Shown here piece by piece: positions 11,921 through 22,752 of a DNA stretch of 64,000 bases. The notes below the pieces were generated by a model that was given only the letters and a program-made list of their open reading frames with translations, did not search any database and had not been told where the DNA came from. Every line of letters begins with the position of its first letter. Positions within the stretch are counted from its first letter, which is position 1. The stretch spans positions 3,399,461 to 3,463,460 of the forward strand of contig JAJEKV010000086.1 in the NCBI GenBank assembly GCA_021234155.1, read 5' to 3'. The translations under genes and the position numbers were made by a program. Source of the stretch: Isoetes taiwanensis. Its lineage: Eukaryota > Streptophyta > Lycopodiopsida > Isoetales > Isoetaceae.

Positions 11921-12180
11921 GCCAATACATTGAAAACAAGTTTAAAAACCTCCAACATATGTTGGAGGCCAAATATCAAATTAGAGGACATTAAATTGGA
12001 CAGAGGCCTACCTCAAAAATGTGAGAAAATTTCATGGGAATTTCATTTACCCTCCAACCTATGTTGGAAGTTAGGCCAACACATTAAAAACAAGTTTAAA
12101 AACCTCCAACATATGTTGGAGGCCAAATATCAAATTAGAGGACATTAAATTGGACAGAGGCCTACCTCAAAAATGTGAGA
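11921..12180. repeat. Tandem duplication of about 160 bp with palindromes
   Basis: Two copies (about 11921-12030 and 12083-12180) share GCCAATACATTGAAAACAAG-like text, the perfect palindrome CCTCCAACATATGTTGGAGG, and a segment ending CCTACCTCAAAAATGTGAGA. Read leftward, the last part supplies two GAG/GTAGGC donor-like sites, so the duplication may repeat the 5' edge of an upstream intron of the ParB-like gene. Confidence 0.75.
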
Positions 12181-12349
12181 AGCTTAAGTACTCAGGTTCA
12201 AGAAGCTTAAGCACGTTGCATTTGTCGTTATAGAGACACCATGGCTTCTCAGGTGTGGATGTCATCTTTTATTCAAGTTATGAAATTGTTATGTGCATTA
12301 TGTAACCAAGCAAAAGTGCTAATAACAGAGCGAGGAAATCCAAGAAGGA

Positions 12350-13537
12350 ATGCAAGTTGAACTCATGGAGAATGATATGAATGTAGCAGAAGGAACCATA
12401 TTCACCATGGATCCAAACAGATATTGCCACAACCAAATATTAGGTGATGGATATGTCTCCATTTCTTTAAAGGTTGTCTATGACAAACCTACAACTTCAT
12501 CACGTGATTATCTACTTGAGCATATTGGTTCTTTCGTGAGATGGAAAAAGAGCGACTTGAGGCCACTATTAACAGGTGCACCAAATGTTGAAAATCATGC
12601 TTCCAGTCCTAAAGGAACGACCTCGCCCAAACAAACTGGTCACGAGTTCAATCCATATGATAGATCTACATGGCCAGGCAATAGGGTGATTGTCCTAGAT
12701 AAAGAGAACAATAAGTTGGGATTTGCTTTTATCGTTGTGGCCTTCACAAACGAAGTTGTTGATAGTGCCTACTTGGGAGAAGATGACCTTGGAATTACAG
12801 TGTTTGAGATGCTGGTTGACGATAATTCATTCGAGATTGGAAAACTTATGCGGTGGCCTATCAAAAACTTGATGTTACTCAATGGGGAATCATTGGTTGG
12901 AGCAAAGCACGTAATTGACGAAGAAGTTACTAATGTGGGGGGAGGAATGAAGAAATACAGGCGTCCTTATCGTTTCATAAAGAGAAAGAGAGCCAAATTA
13001 GTAGTGAAAAAAGCCAAGAGTGACCATTGTGATATGGAGAATATTGCTATTGTTGCATCTATTGATTGTTGCCCAAAGCATTGTTGCCAATATGCTAATC
13101 GAGAGAAGATCTTAACTGCCCGGACCGAATATCATTCTTTAAAATTTGATGATCAGACAACTTTCACATATGATAGCTTTGCAGCAAGTGTAAAAGGTGA
13201 AGATGGAAAATATGAGGGCATGTTATTTGATGGAAAAATTGTATGTTGTAAAGGATGGTATACAATTTATGGGATTTGTAAAGCCACCTTCTATAACAGG
13301 AGAATCAAGTGGCTTAATGGAGCAAAAAAAGGCATGCATGGAAACAAACTTGTAAAGCGAAGTACAGAAAGAATGGAGGCTGCAAAGGTTGCACTTACAC
13401 AATTGGTAGATGTTACAGCTAATCAGATGCCACATCGAAGTAGAATTACATGTGATGGAGAGAGAGATTATCAAAAGGTGATGCCACCTACCTACAATAT
13501 GACGTCCATGTTAAAGGAAGTGTCTAAATTTTCCTAA
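12350..13537 (+). CDS. Transposase-like protein, N-terminal part (DUF8039-like plus Cys/His domain)
   Basis: Uninterrupted 395-residue ORF with ATG at 12350, divergent from the ParB-like gene. The first ~75 residues (AEGTIFTMDPN, then IGSFVRWKKSDL) resemble the DUF8039 domain of plant CACTA/EnSpm proteins, and a similar block follows (GNRVIVLDKENN to MRWPIKNL). A basic stretch (KRKRAKLVVKKAK) precedes CCPKHCCQYANREK, FTYDSFAAS, KGWYTIYGICKATFY and GMHGNKLVKRS. Those resemble, from memory, the N-terminal region of the DFAENY-type transposase family. The stop codon lies inside the right inverted repeat of the element, so the protein is probably truncated. No catalytic residues are present. Confidence 0.55.
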   Translation: MQVELMENDMNVAEGTIFTMDPNRYCHNQILGDGYVSISLKVVYDKPTTSSRDYLLEHIGSFVRWKKSDLRPLLTGAPNVENHASSPKGTTSPKQTGHEFNPYDRSTWPGNRVIVLDKENNKLGFAFIVVAFTNEVVDSAYLGEDDLGITVFEMLVDDNSFEIGKLMRWPIKNLMLLNGESLVGAKHVIDEEVTNVGGGMKKYRRPYRFIKRKRAKLVVKKAKSDHCDMENIAIVASIDCCPKHCCQYANREKILTARTEYHSLKFDDQTTFTYDSFAASVKGEDGKYEGMLFDGKIVCCKGWYTIYGICKATFYNRRIKWLNGAKKGMHGNKLVKRSTERMEAAKVALTQLVDVTANQMPHRSRITCDGERDYQKVMPPTYNMTSMLKEVSKFS

Positions 13538-13546
13538 ATACGTCAT

Positions 13547-13824
13547 ATGCTGTAATATATGCTATGTGGTGCCTAGTGTGGTAAAAAATATGGTGAAAAA
13601 TAAATGCTCTAAATATACGCTTTGTGGTGCCTAGTATGGTGAATAACATGATGTAAAATAAATGCTGTAATATATGCTATGTGGTGCCTAGTGTGGTGAA
13701 TAACATGGTGTAAAATAAATGCTGTAATATATTCTATGTGGTGCCTAGTGTGGTGAAAAATATGGTGTAAAATAAATGCTGTAATATATGCTATGTGGTG
13801 CCTAGTGTGGTGAAAAATATGGTG
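13547..13824. repeat. 57-bp minisatellite, left of the LTR retrotransposon
   Basis: Five copies of the same unit found in the transposase intron. The last unit is cut after TATGGTG at 13824, where the retrotransposon begins; the missing half continues at 28700 with TGGTGTGCAATAAATTATG. This proves that the chromovirus inserted into the array. Confidence 0.9.
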
Positions 13825-15465
13825 TGTGACGCTCCCTGCTAAACATACGGCGCCCAGCCGTACACTCGGCAGGAAATCCCCCATCCGGCTCAACAACCGC
13901 ACGGGCCCTTCGTCTACCCCACACTCTGAGGTGACCCTTAGTGCGGGGAGGGAACACGAAGGTGTCTTGCGCGCCCTTCCCCTATGGGCTCCTATAACAG
14001 CGGAAGCGACAACACGTCAGAACTAGCATAAAACATATACAAATACTACCTCGAAGGGTAGTGCACCACACATATACCAATGCAAAGATGATAATCACGA
14101 ACCATAAAACAGGAGAGCTCCTACCCCGGCTCAGACGCATAAGGAGGACAACTGACGGGCTAGGCCTCAAGATAGAGCAGACCGAGTCGTGGCAATGGCG
14201 AGGGCTGGCATAGAACAATGGCTAGGGTTGACCACTCCATCCGCCCCTCCTGTGCATACTTTGCGATGGGCTAAATCAGCTCGGCATGACTCTAGCCTTC
14301 CTGGATCGCAATCCCATGGCATCACCCATCTGGGACTACTCCAGTTGCATCTCCCCGGTCCGATGAGGCAGGAAGGGTTGCATCTCCCCTTCCTGTGGTC
14401 TAGAGGTTCCGTGGCGGCTAGAGAATCGTGGCGACCCACGATTCATACCCCACTTAACCCCCTAAACGAGAGCCAAGCCAACACTTGCAGCTCTCGAGAG
14501 GCAGGGCGACACCATTGCCCCAGGAGGTGTCGGACCCATGCTCGGCCCACGCGAAGTGACCGACCATAAGCCTAGCCCACTATGGGATCCCCCGAAGCCC
14601 CCACTTGGCAGGGATCCTCCCTCCACATTCCCTCTAGCCCCGTTATGTGGTGCTGAGTCATATCATAGCCTCGATAGCCGGGTGGGCTCCTATGCACAGG
14701 CCGCAACTAATAGGAACTAAGGGATCTACTCTAGGAGCATACTACGTATGGCCCTAGGTCTCTACCCCCCTTCCCAATACAAGAGGAGCAAACAAGATCA
14801 ACCAACATCCATACTCGTCACATCATGAGAATAATCATAAGAATAACATCTTAACCTAATCATACAAATCTAACTAATAGTTAGGGTTCCTTGATTAGGG
14901 TTCAAGATGTTGAATATGGGCTCTAGGATGGCTCTACTCTAGATACCAGATACTAGCATATCTGGAATGCTAATTCCAGATAAGCTATCACGACTACTAC
15001 TCTACATACCTGCTCCTGATGCTCTCCCTCCAGATCCGTGCGCCTCCATGGTCTTCGACTCACAAGATGCTGCTCCTACTCCAAGAACGAGTCTACCCTG
15101 CTGGGGCTGCTGCACCAGTCTATACCACAACAAACGATGTCCGAAACGGGGTTTCGAACGAGTAGGTGAGTCTCTGGGTGCTAGGGCTGGAAAGAGGCCT
15201 AGGGTTAGGGTTTAGGCCTATATAAGCTAGGTCCACCTAGGATGCCACGTGGCACCAATCGGGTGAGTCCTGTGTGGCGGGTGCCCAATAGGTTAAGGCC
15301 ACGTGGATAATGGTCTAAACCTATGGTTGGCTAAGTTATGAGAATAACTTGGCCATGCCCCCTAGTGCCACAACCTATGGTATACAAGGCTATGAAGATA
15401 GACTTGTATAGTGACGGATCCAGGAATATACGTATTTATGGCGTATATTCCCCTGGACCGTCACA
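13825..15465 (-). repeat. 3' LTR of the chromovirus
   Basis: Starts TGTGACGCTCCC and ends GGACCGTCACA on the plus strand. Nearly identical to 27054-28699 along most of its length; differences cluster at about 14260-14470 and 14990-15180 and are largely one-base indels, often CTG or CAG against CG. Six small open frames inside it are shared with the other LTR and look like shadows. Confidence 0.97.
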
Positions 15466-15478
15466 TTCTCCCCCCCTT
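15466..15478 (-). promoter_or_regulatory. Polypurine tract
   Basis: On the minus strand AAGGGGGGGAGAA directly abuts the 3' LTR. It is the plus-strand primer site for reverse transcription and fixes the element's orientation. The sequence before it (GCTGAGGACAGCATTGTCCT) is also found in diverged form next to the LTR at 43952. Confidence 0.92.
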
Positions 15479-16379
15479 AGGACAATGCTGTCCTCAGCAT
15501 TGCGCTAAAGTGACGAACCTACCTTATGCCTGCAAAACAACACATAACACAACCTTTAGTTTACTTTAGCAATCAAGTTTTATTAATTAAAGGTCAAAAT
15601 TTAGGCTATATTTGTACTTATACAAAATTATATAGCCTTAACACAGTTATTTCTTATAATAATTCAAAATACTATTATAAGAGTTATTAGGGTTCATAAT
15701 CTAAATTATGGCTCCCCCTATCTTCTCATAACGCGCTCCTCGTTGAGGTCCTCCTTCTACTTGCCTGCAAAAGGAGCACATTACGTTAGTTTAGTTAATA
15801 ATTTGTGGTTTTAGGGGACCACCCCCCTTACCTCCTTGAGCCGAACTACTGGCTGAAGGTTGTCCTACTACCTTGCCCAAGATCATGGCCCTTTCGGATT
15901 TGAGCTTAGGGATCATTTAAGATGCTCCCATCATTGCCCATGATCGAGTGCTACCTTGTACACGATCCCCCAGATCGAGTACACCCCAGTGCCTCATGCC
16001 CCGAGGGTTTCAGCTAGGGAACGTCTCACGATCCCATCATCGCGCATGATCACTTTAACCTTCACCATGACCCTCCTACGGTCAGGTGTGCGTACCCCGC
16101 ATCGTGGCATAGAGATCATCCGATCGATGTCCCATCATCGCCCACCATGCCTCATTCCTCACTCACATGACCCTAATGGTCATGCGCACCTCTTGGTGCG
16201 TGTGGCCTAGAGAATGCCCTAAAGGCTTATCCCATCATCGCCCACACGATCCAAGGTTCTGGCACATGCACCCTACTAACTAGAATGCATGCGCCAGGCT
16301 TAAGGCTTACTAACAACATACTAGCTAACCACACGGCAAGTCGGGTCGACCAAGTCGAGACTTCGCCCATCAAACTCCT
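15479..16379 (-). other. Chromovirus 3' untranslated region with degenerate ~100-bp repeats
   Basis: No gene seen between the end of pol and the purine tract. The motif CCCATCATCGCCCA (with small changes) recurs at about 15927, 16033, 16130 and 16231, spaced near 100 bp, indicating four degenerate tandem units containing GATCGAGT-like and CATGACCCT-like text. Confidence 0.6.
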
Positions 16380-19300
16380 TCATAAATTAAGGTATTGCTT
16401 CTCCAAATCTTGCTTCAATACCCATGTCGCATCTTCCACGGGTAAGTGCTTCCACTTAACCAAATATTGGAGGAACTGAGACCTCCTAGTCTTCTTGAAT
16501 GACTTATCAAGAAGTAACTCAGGCACTATTTCTACTTGCTCTTCCGTCATTTCCAACAAGGTTGGAGTATCCAAAACCTCCTCAGGGTTAGGATTGTGCC
16601 TTTTTAATAAACTTACGTGGAAGACCTTGTGAACCTTGAGATGGGCTGGAAGGTCCAACTTGTAGGCTTGAGAGCCCACTCTTTCCAAAATCTTGAACGG
16701 ACCAGCCCACCTAGGGGCAAGCTTCTTACAACTCCCAATCCGCAGCTTGGCTTGCTTCACCTTGATCTTCAACCAAACGCTATCGCCTACCTTGAACTCC
16801 CTTACGGTCCTGTGCTTGTCGGCTACACTCTTCTGCCGACTTCTTGCTGCCAATAAGTAACCCCTTACCTCTTCCACTAACTGCTGCATATCCCCTAACA
16901 TCTGCTGGGATACTTCTACCTTGGACACAGGATTGTGCCAGGTATCCGGGGTTAAGCACTGGTACCCGTAATTGGGTGTAAATATGGTAATGCTACCCAA
17001 AAAGCACTGTCCGGACAAGTGCTTTAAGTGCTTTAGGTGCTTTACCCTCGAGTGCTTTTTCATTCAACGACCTCGGGGGGTTGTTACTCCAGAAATAGGA
17101 TGGATCATTCCGTGGAGGTAAGGATCGATGAGATGGATGATCCCGCGGTGGGAGATCTCCTAAATGGTAAGGATCACGACGAGGATCTTCAAGGGGGAAC
17201 TCCATTGGCGGAACTCCATTGGCGGGACAAGATTGATGGAGTTTCTCTTTTTCAATGCAGTATAAGAACACAAATTAGAGTTCAAATCGGCATAGAAATC
17301 ATAGGTGAATTAACAATGTTTTATTGCAATTTGATTTAGATTGAAAATTCAATCTCTGTTGCATTGGAGATTGAATTGTGGGCAGCTCTCTTGAAAGCAT
17401 CCATTTAACCGGAAGAAGCTTTTTAGGATTCAAATCAAGTGAGAAGAGACAATCTGATTATTCTTTGTTTTTCTTAAGAGTATTTTTGTTCCATTCCTTC
17501 AATGTATTATGCATCTCTAATGTTGTATCCTAGATCTACGTTATTTTTTTTTTTTCCCAAATGGGAAAATTGACGAGCACTCAGACATTGATATCTTGAG
17601 TTCTACCAATCTATTTGGAGCGATTTCATTTTGATCTAGAAGTATACTTCGGTCTCTTTCTTTTGCAATCAAAATCACACAAATCCGATCTCTAAGGAGT
17701 GAGAAATAGCCTCTCAAACTTGGCTGATTTTCTGTTACAGTGGGTGCAGAAATTGATGTCACAAGAATATACAAAATTCAGACTTTAATATCTTGAGTGG
17801 TGCTGATTGGTTTTGAGTGATCTCACATGCATTTAAAACTAGACACTTAGCACTTTCTCTTGCAATTTAAATCACTCAAATCTGAGCTATGAGGAGTGAG
17901 AAACAGTCTCTCAAAGTTCTGATTTTTTGTTACAGGTTCTGATTTTTTGTCACAGAAATATACCAAAACTCAGAATTTGATATCTTGAGTTTTAATGAAT
18001 AATTTTTGATGATTTTACCTGCATCTAAAAGTAGACACTATGGCCTTTCTCTTGCAGTTTAAATCAATTAAATCTGAGCTTGGATGCGGGAGAAATGACC
18101 TCTCAAAGTTGGTCAATTTTCACTAATAGTGGGTTAACATTGTCTTTTATATGATCATTGTTGTTCTATATTGTTGTGAGTAGTCTTGCGTGCATTCACA
18201 TTTCGTCATTTACATTATTGATCAAGCTTTGTTAATCAGAGTTTTGAGATCCTTTTGTATCAAAGCAATCTTAATACATTCTTGCAATTCCGTCTCTGTA
18301 TTAAAACAATCTTAATACTATTCATGCAATTCCATTACTTCTTAGTTTTATCCTTGCAATTCCATTACTTCTTTTTGAACAGACAACCAGTCTTCTTTGT
18401 TTGTTATTTTCTCTCTAACTTTCTCCATACTCTATTGAAACCAATCCAACATCGAAACTGCCATGTAATGTATCTCAGCAAAAAAAAAATTGACATTACA
18501 CGGCATCAAAATGCAAAGATTGGAGAGTATCAGAGGTGATAATTATTAATCTAACTTAGCCGAGAACAAAGTACGCGGTGAAGCATTTACGGCATGACTT
18601 TTGGCGTCTGTGACCAAGTGCTTTAAGTGCTTTAAGTGCTAAGTGCTTTCGCGTTTTTTTGGGTAGCATTACCATATTTACACCCAATTTACCATGAAAG
18701 GAGACATCTGAGAAGACTCCTGCTTGGCGCTGTTGTAGGCGAATTCCACCAAGTGGATGTACTCATCCCACTTGGACTGCTTGTTCCACACATAACTTCG
18801 AAGCATGTCTTCAATGATCCGATTCGTCCTTTCCGTCTGGCCATCTGTTTGGGGATGATATGCCGTGCTCATGGAGAGCTTCGTCTGAATGGTGCTAAAG
18901 AGATCCTGCCAAAAGGCACTCATAAACTTAGAATCTCTATCAGATATTATCTCCCGAGGCATGCCATGGAGTCTAAAAATCTCCCTTACAAATAACTTGG
19001 CAGTATCTAATGCGGTGTCCGTAGTCTTGCAAGGCACAAAATGTGCCATCTTAGATAACTTGTCTACGACAACCATCAATGCATCCTTGCCTCGAAGAGT
19101 TCTAGGGAGACCTGTGATGAAATCCATGCTTATGACCTCCCACTTTGCATTTGGCACCCCCAATGGCTCAAGAGCACCTGGAATCCGAAGTTGCTCCGCT
19201 TTGGTCTGCTGACATAACTGGCAATCCCGAATATATGCCGCTATATCGCCTCTTCATACGGCGGTAGCTACTTCGAATCTTGAAATAGGTCTTCATGAAG

Positions 19301-19506
19301 CCAGCATGCCCTGCTATTGGGCTGTTATGTGTGTCATGAAGAATTAACTTCCTTACCCCTGAAGATTCGGGCACACACAACTTATGCTTGTGATACAACA
19401 GGTTGCCTTCCTTCTTATAATGCTTGAAGGCTTCCCGCTCCTTATATCGTTCGGCTTCCTTGGAAAGACTTTCCCATACCTCCTTGAAGTCCACATCCGT
19501 TGGCAA
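16380..19506 (-). pseudogene. Pol, integrase and chromodomain part (interrupted)
   Basis: Leftward. 19506-19168 covers the His-Cys zinc-binding region, with a one-base frame break near 19250; the zinc ligands continue in the next frame (DCQLCQQTK). 19163-18686 is the catalytic core with Asp in ISMDFITGLP, Asp in ISDRDSKF and Glu in TNRIIEDML. A 1712-bp TIR element (16974-18685) interrupts the codons after SPFMVN; coding resumes as YGYQCLTPD and runs through the GPFKILERVG region. The C terminus (VEIVPELLLDKS to LQYLVKWKHLPVEDATW) is a chromodomain with the aromatic WK and ATW positions. Chromodomains tether the integrase to modified histone tails, typically H3K9 methylated. This copy cannot produce intact integrase. 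Confidence 0.93.
16974..18685. mobile_element. 1.7-kb TIR element inserted in integrase, 4-bp TSD
   Basis: Perfect inverted ends of about 30 bp start GGGTGTAAATATGGTAATGC. The flanks carry a 4-bp duplication aatt (16970-16973, 18686-18689), and excision restores the integrase frame. Subterminal AGTGCTTTA repeats occur in direct orientation near both ends. Inside are three imperfect ~160-bp tandem repeats (about 17580, 17777 and 17966), each with GATATCTTGAGT and TCTTTGCAATnnAAATCA-like text. No transposase is visible. It resembles the element at 58283-59183 in end sequence, TSD length and triple-repeat design. Confidence 0.88.
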
Positions 19507-19531
19507 GGACTCCTCAATCTTCTTGCCAAAC

Positions 19532-21619
19532 TCACTTTCGAAAGAGTGGAAATCGCATTACAATCGTCCTTGTTCGAAATGGTCTCACGGAGAGGGCATC
19601 TGCTACAACATTAAGCTTGCCAGGCTTATATATAATATCAAAATCATACTCCTCCAGGAATTCCATCCACCTCCTTTGCCTTAAGTTGAGGAGTGGCTGG
19701 GTGAAAAGGTATTGAAGGCTCTGGTGATCAGTATCTAACTGAAACTTCCTTCCCAGCAAATAATGCCTCCATATCCTCAATGCCCTGACAATGGCTAGCA
19801 GCTCCTGATCATGGGTTGGGTAAGCGTTACTTTCGGCGTCGTTCATCTTCTTCAATCGTGGGGCGACTACCCTTCCTTCTTGCATCAAGATCCCCTTGTT
19901 GCTATCTTGCTCGCGACTGTTGCCACCAACTTATCTTTACTCGGGTCCGGAGAACAAGCACCGGTGTTTGTTGTTAAAACCTCTTTAAGCTTCTCGAAGG
20001 AAGCTTGGACTTTCTCTAACCAATGGCTAGTCCAATCCTTAATCTTCTTGGCCTTAGTGAGGTCCGGACAAAGGGGACGCCCACCCATAAAGTCCCTCAC
20101 GAACTTCCCCGTAATATCCCGCCAACCCGAAAAACTTCTTACTTCGCCACATTCCTTGGAGCTGGCCAATCAACTATTGCCTCAATCTTGGATGGATCTG
20201 TGGAGATTCCTTCGGATGTTACTACATGCCCCAAATACTCCACTCGCCCTGTTGCAAAGTGGCGCTTAGAGAGCTTCCCATACAACCGATGACGTCTCAA
20301 CTTTTCCAACACTTTCCTGAGATGCTGACAATGCTCTTCAAGGGACTTGCTGTAGACTAGAATGTCGTCGAAGAAGACAATGACAAACTCATCCAAGAAG
20401 TCTCTGAAGATGTCGCTTCATAAAGCGATAAAAATGTTGCGGGAGCGTTTGACAATCCAAAGGGCATTACTGTAAACTCAAAATGACCATACCGTGTTCT
20501 GAAAGCAGTCTTGTGGATATCCTCTTCTTTTATCCTTATCTGATGGTATCCTGATCTCAAATCAATTTTAGGGAATACCTTTGCTCCTTGTAACTGATCC
20601 ATTAGGTCATCTGCCCTTGGCAATGCATATTTGTTCTTTATCGTCTGCTTATTAAGCTGGCGATAGTCTATGCACATTCTTAAGCTCCCGTCTTTCTTCT
20701 TCACGAAGAGTATAGGTGCTCCAAAAGGAGACACACTTGCCCTTATGAATCCCAGCTCGAGCAATTCCTGAAGCTGCTTCTTGAGCTCAATCAATTCTGG
20801 GGTGCTCATTCTATATGGTGCCTTACTGGTAGGCTTCGCATCTGGAGTCAATGTGATCTCACATTCCACACCCCTATAAGGTGGCAGCTGCCGGATTTCA
20901 TCCGGAAATACATCCTTGAACTCTGAAATAAGCCTTGCTACCTGCTTGGGCAATTGATTTCCCTTTGGGTCACTTCCATCCTGTTTGCCTGGCTCAACTG
21001 ATTCCATCCTCAGGATGTAGTCCACCTTATTCCTTTCTATACTCTTCCTTAGCTGCTTCAAAGAAATACACTGCATGGGAGAATCTAGCTTCTTACCTTT
21101 GACTATCAACTTGTTGCCGTCTGGTGTCGTCATGGTGACTTCGTTTCGGTCACAATCAATTATTGCTTTCGCTGGCTTCAAGAATTCCATTCCCACAATC
21201 ATGTCATACCTTCCGATATCCATGACTTCTGCCCCCATCGGCCACTTAGCCCCACTAAGGTCTATATCAAAGATGATCCTCCTCCCCTTAGTGTGCCGAA
21301 TGGCGCCGTTTGCCATAGCTACTGGCCTTGGCTTAGACTTCAATACCTTGTTCTTCATTAAGGCAGTCAATCTAGGAGATGCAAAATTGTGAGAGCTACC
21401 TGTATCTATGAGGACTACATATGGATTACTATCTATGATCCCATCAGCCGCGATGACAGTCGACTGACTCTCAATATCATGTGACTCAATGTTTGCACAT
21501 ATGTGGCACTCACCATCTATGAAGTCCTGGGCCTCCTGCTGGTCGTCGTCTTCATCTGCTTCTGTTGGGGAATCCCAACCATAAGCTCTGCCAAGGCTGA
21601 CTGCATGACGAATGGACAA
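19532..21619 (-). pseudogene. Pol, protease, reverse transcriptase and RNase H part (frame-broken)
   Basis: Leftward. The frame opens about 21619 without an ATG, offset from gag. Protease has [12 protein letters not shown]. Reverse transcriptase follows: [57 protein letters not shown], then a frame break near 20400, then [13 protein letters not shown] with the catalytic Asp pair. Further breaks occur near 20150 and 19880. RNase H shows AYPTHDQELLAIV, DTDHQSLQYLF and IIYKPGKLNVVADALS. Domain order and spacing are normal for Ty3/gypsy. At least three indels separate the domains here; some may be sequencing errors because homologous duplicated DNA in this window shows many one-base length differences. 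Confidence 0.93.
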
Positions 21620-21639
21620 TCATGTGTTCGGTGCCCTGG

Positions 21640-22752
21640 CTAGAAGCACCTGAAGCATAACTTTTTCTCAATGCATTCCTGTCTCTTTTCCTTCGGCAGA
21701 CTGTCTAGGAGACGCTTGAGAGCACTGCCCCCTGATGCATTCTGTGGCTTACGGTCCCCAAAAGCTTTGTTCTGACCCTTAGCTTGCTGCTGACTCCCCG
21801 ATGGTGTAGCTGCTGATTGCTTACCCTGATATTGTCCCTGATACTGCCCTGAACTCTTACCCCTGAAGGTTGACTGCTTCTCTGCTGGAGTTGCTGGTGC
21901 CTCTTCCAAACTTATAGCTTTATCTTCGGCCTCTGCAACTGACCTTGGGTTGATTGCTCTAACAAGCCTCTTGATATTGCTGTTCAACCCCTCAATATAG
22001 GTATCCACTGCCTGCCTTTCTGATACTCCCGGGACATGAAGCCTAAGTCTCATGAATTCTTCGGTATACTTAGCCACTGATAAGCTACCCTGGTTCAACC
22101 TGTAAAACTGCTGGATCTGTCTACTAGTATGGGACCTTGGCACATAGTGCTTACGGAAAGCCTTGCTAAAAGTCTTAAATCTGCAATTGTTCCTCTTCAG
22201 CTTGTTAGACTTAGCGTATCCCTTCCACCAGATCCTTGCCGGTCCAATAAGGTTAGCTGTAGCAACTTTCCCTATATCCTTGTCTTTCATACCGTAGGAG
22301 TTGCCAAATTCTTCCATTTCATCAAGCCATGCCTCAGCTTGCATGCCTGATCTGTCTTTCCCTGAGAACTGGCCCAGCTTTCTTGTCTTCCACACATTGC
22401 TCATAGCACTGTCCACCTTTTTCTGATAATCATCTGTCTTTCTTGCCCTTTTCCTTGCCTTAGGTGTACCAGGCTGACTGTCGGAGCTAGAGCTATCATC
22501 ACTGGAAGAACTATCTGATGAGCTGGAGCTAGATGACGATGGGCTCCTGGTTCTCCTCTTCCTTCTCCTATCCCTGACGTGCCCTTGGTTGCCCTCCCCT
22601 TCCTGCTGAGGGACCTCGTCACCGCCTGGAAGGCAAGGTGGAGGTGGGGGACCATCTTCCTGCTCATTCATCAGAGGTGTCGCCCAGTTGATCAGGTTTT
22701 GCATCTGGTTCCTCATCTGCACCAGCCTTGCGTTGATTGCCTCTGGTGACAT
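21640..22752 (-). CDS. Gag polyprotein, stop codon inside the zinc knuckle
   Basis: About 370 residues from the first ATG at 22752 (the frame is open to about 22865 without another ATG). Order: Pro/Gly segment, Ser-Asp-rich tract ([15 protein letters not shown]), basic RKRARKTDD, then the retrotransposon gag core with EAWLDEMEEF, NLIGPARIWWKGYAK, FSKAFRKHYVP and QGSLSVAKYTEEFMRL. It ends at KLCFRCF followed by TAG. Downstream in the same frame the remaining His and Cys ligands of a CX2CX4HX4C knuckle are present (about 21600-21640), so the stop lies inside the nucleic-acid-binding knuckle. It is most simply a C-to-T nonsense change, not an evolved readthrough site. Confidence 0.9.
   Translation of the reverse strand: MSPEAINARLVQMRNQMQNLINWATPLMNEQEDGPPPPPCLPGGDEVPQQEGEGNQGHVRDRRRKRRTRSPSSSSSSSSDSSSSDDSSSSDSQPGTPKARKRARKTDDYQKKVDSAMSNVWKTRKLGQFSGKDRSGMQAEAWLDEMEEFGNSYGMKDKDIGKVATANLIGPARIWWKGYAKSNKLKRNNCRFKTFSKAFRKHYVPRSHTSRQIQQFYRLNQGSLSVAKYTEEFMRLRLHVPGVSERQAVDTYIEGLNSNIKRLVRAINPRSVAEAEDKAISLEEAPATPAEKQSTFRGKSSGQYQGQYQGKQSAATPSGSQQQAKGQNKAFGDRKPQNASGGSALKRLLDSLPKEKRQECIEKKLCFRCF

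Larger units (their letters stand above)
6185..13546. mobile_element. 7.4-kb CACTA-like DNA transposon with ParB/methyltransferase-like cargo
   Basis: The ends are inverted repeats: 6186-6210 and the reverse complement of 13522-13546 agree at 22 of 25 positions (core TATTTAG, then AAAATTTAGAC). The left end starts CACGA. A 3-bp direct repeat atg flanks it (6182-6184 and 13547-13549), and removing the element rejoins the 57-bp minisatellite. CACTA elements have 3-bp duplications and CAC-starting ends, but the right end reads ATGACG, so the class is tentative. It contains leftward FCP1-like, methyltransferase-like and ParB-like coding regions and a rightward transposase-like ORF ending inside the right inverted repeat. 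Confidence 0.7.

Noticed and set aside
6185-13546. Firm assignment to the CACTA superfamily
   Set aside because: The left end starts CAC and the TSD fits 3 bp, but the right end reads ATGACG and no catalytic transposase is visible; kept as CACTA-like only.
14189-14720. ORFs inside the LTRs, repeated at 27022-27954
   Set aside because: They lack similarity to known proteins, differ between LTR copies by frame-shifting indels and lie on both strands.
21600-21645. Programmed UAG readthrough between gag and pol
   Set aside because: The stop falls inside the zinc knuckle and pol is in a different frame, so readthrough alone would not produce Gag-Pol; a nonsense mutation is simpler.
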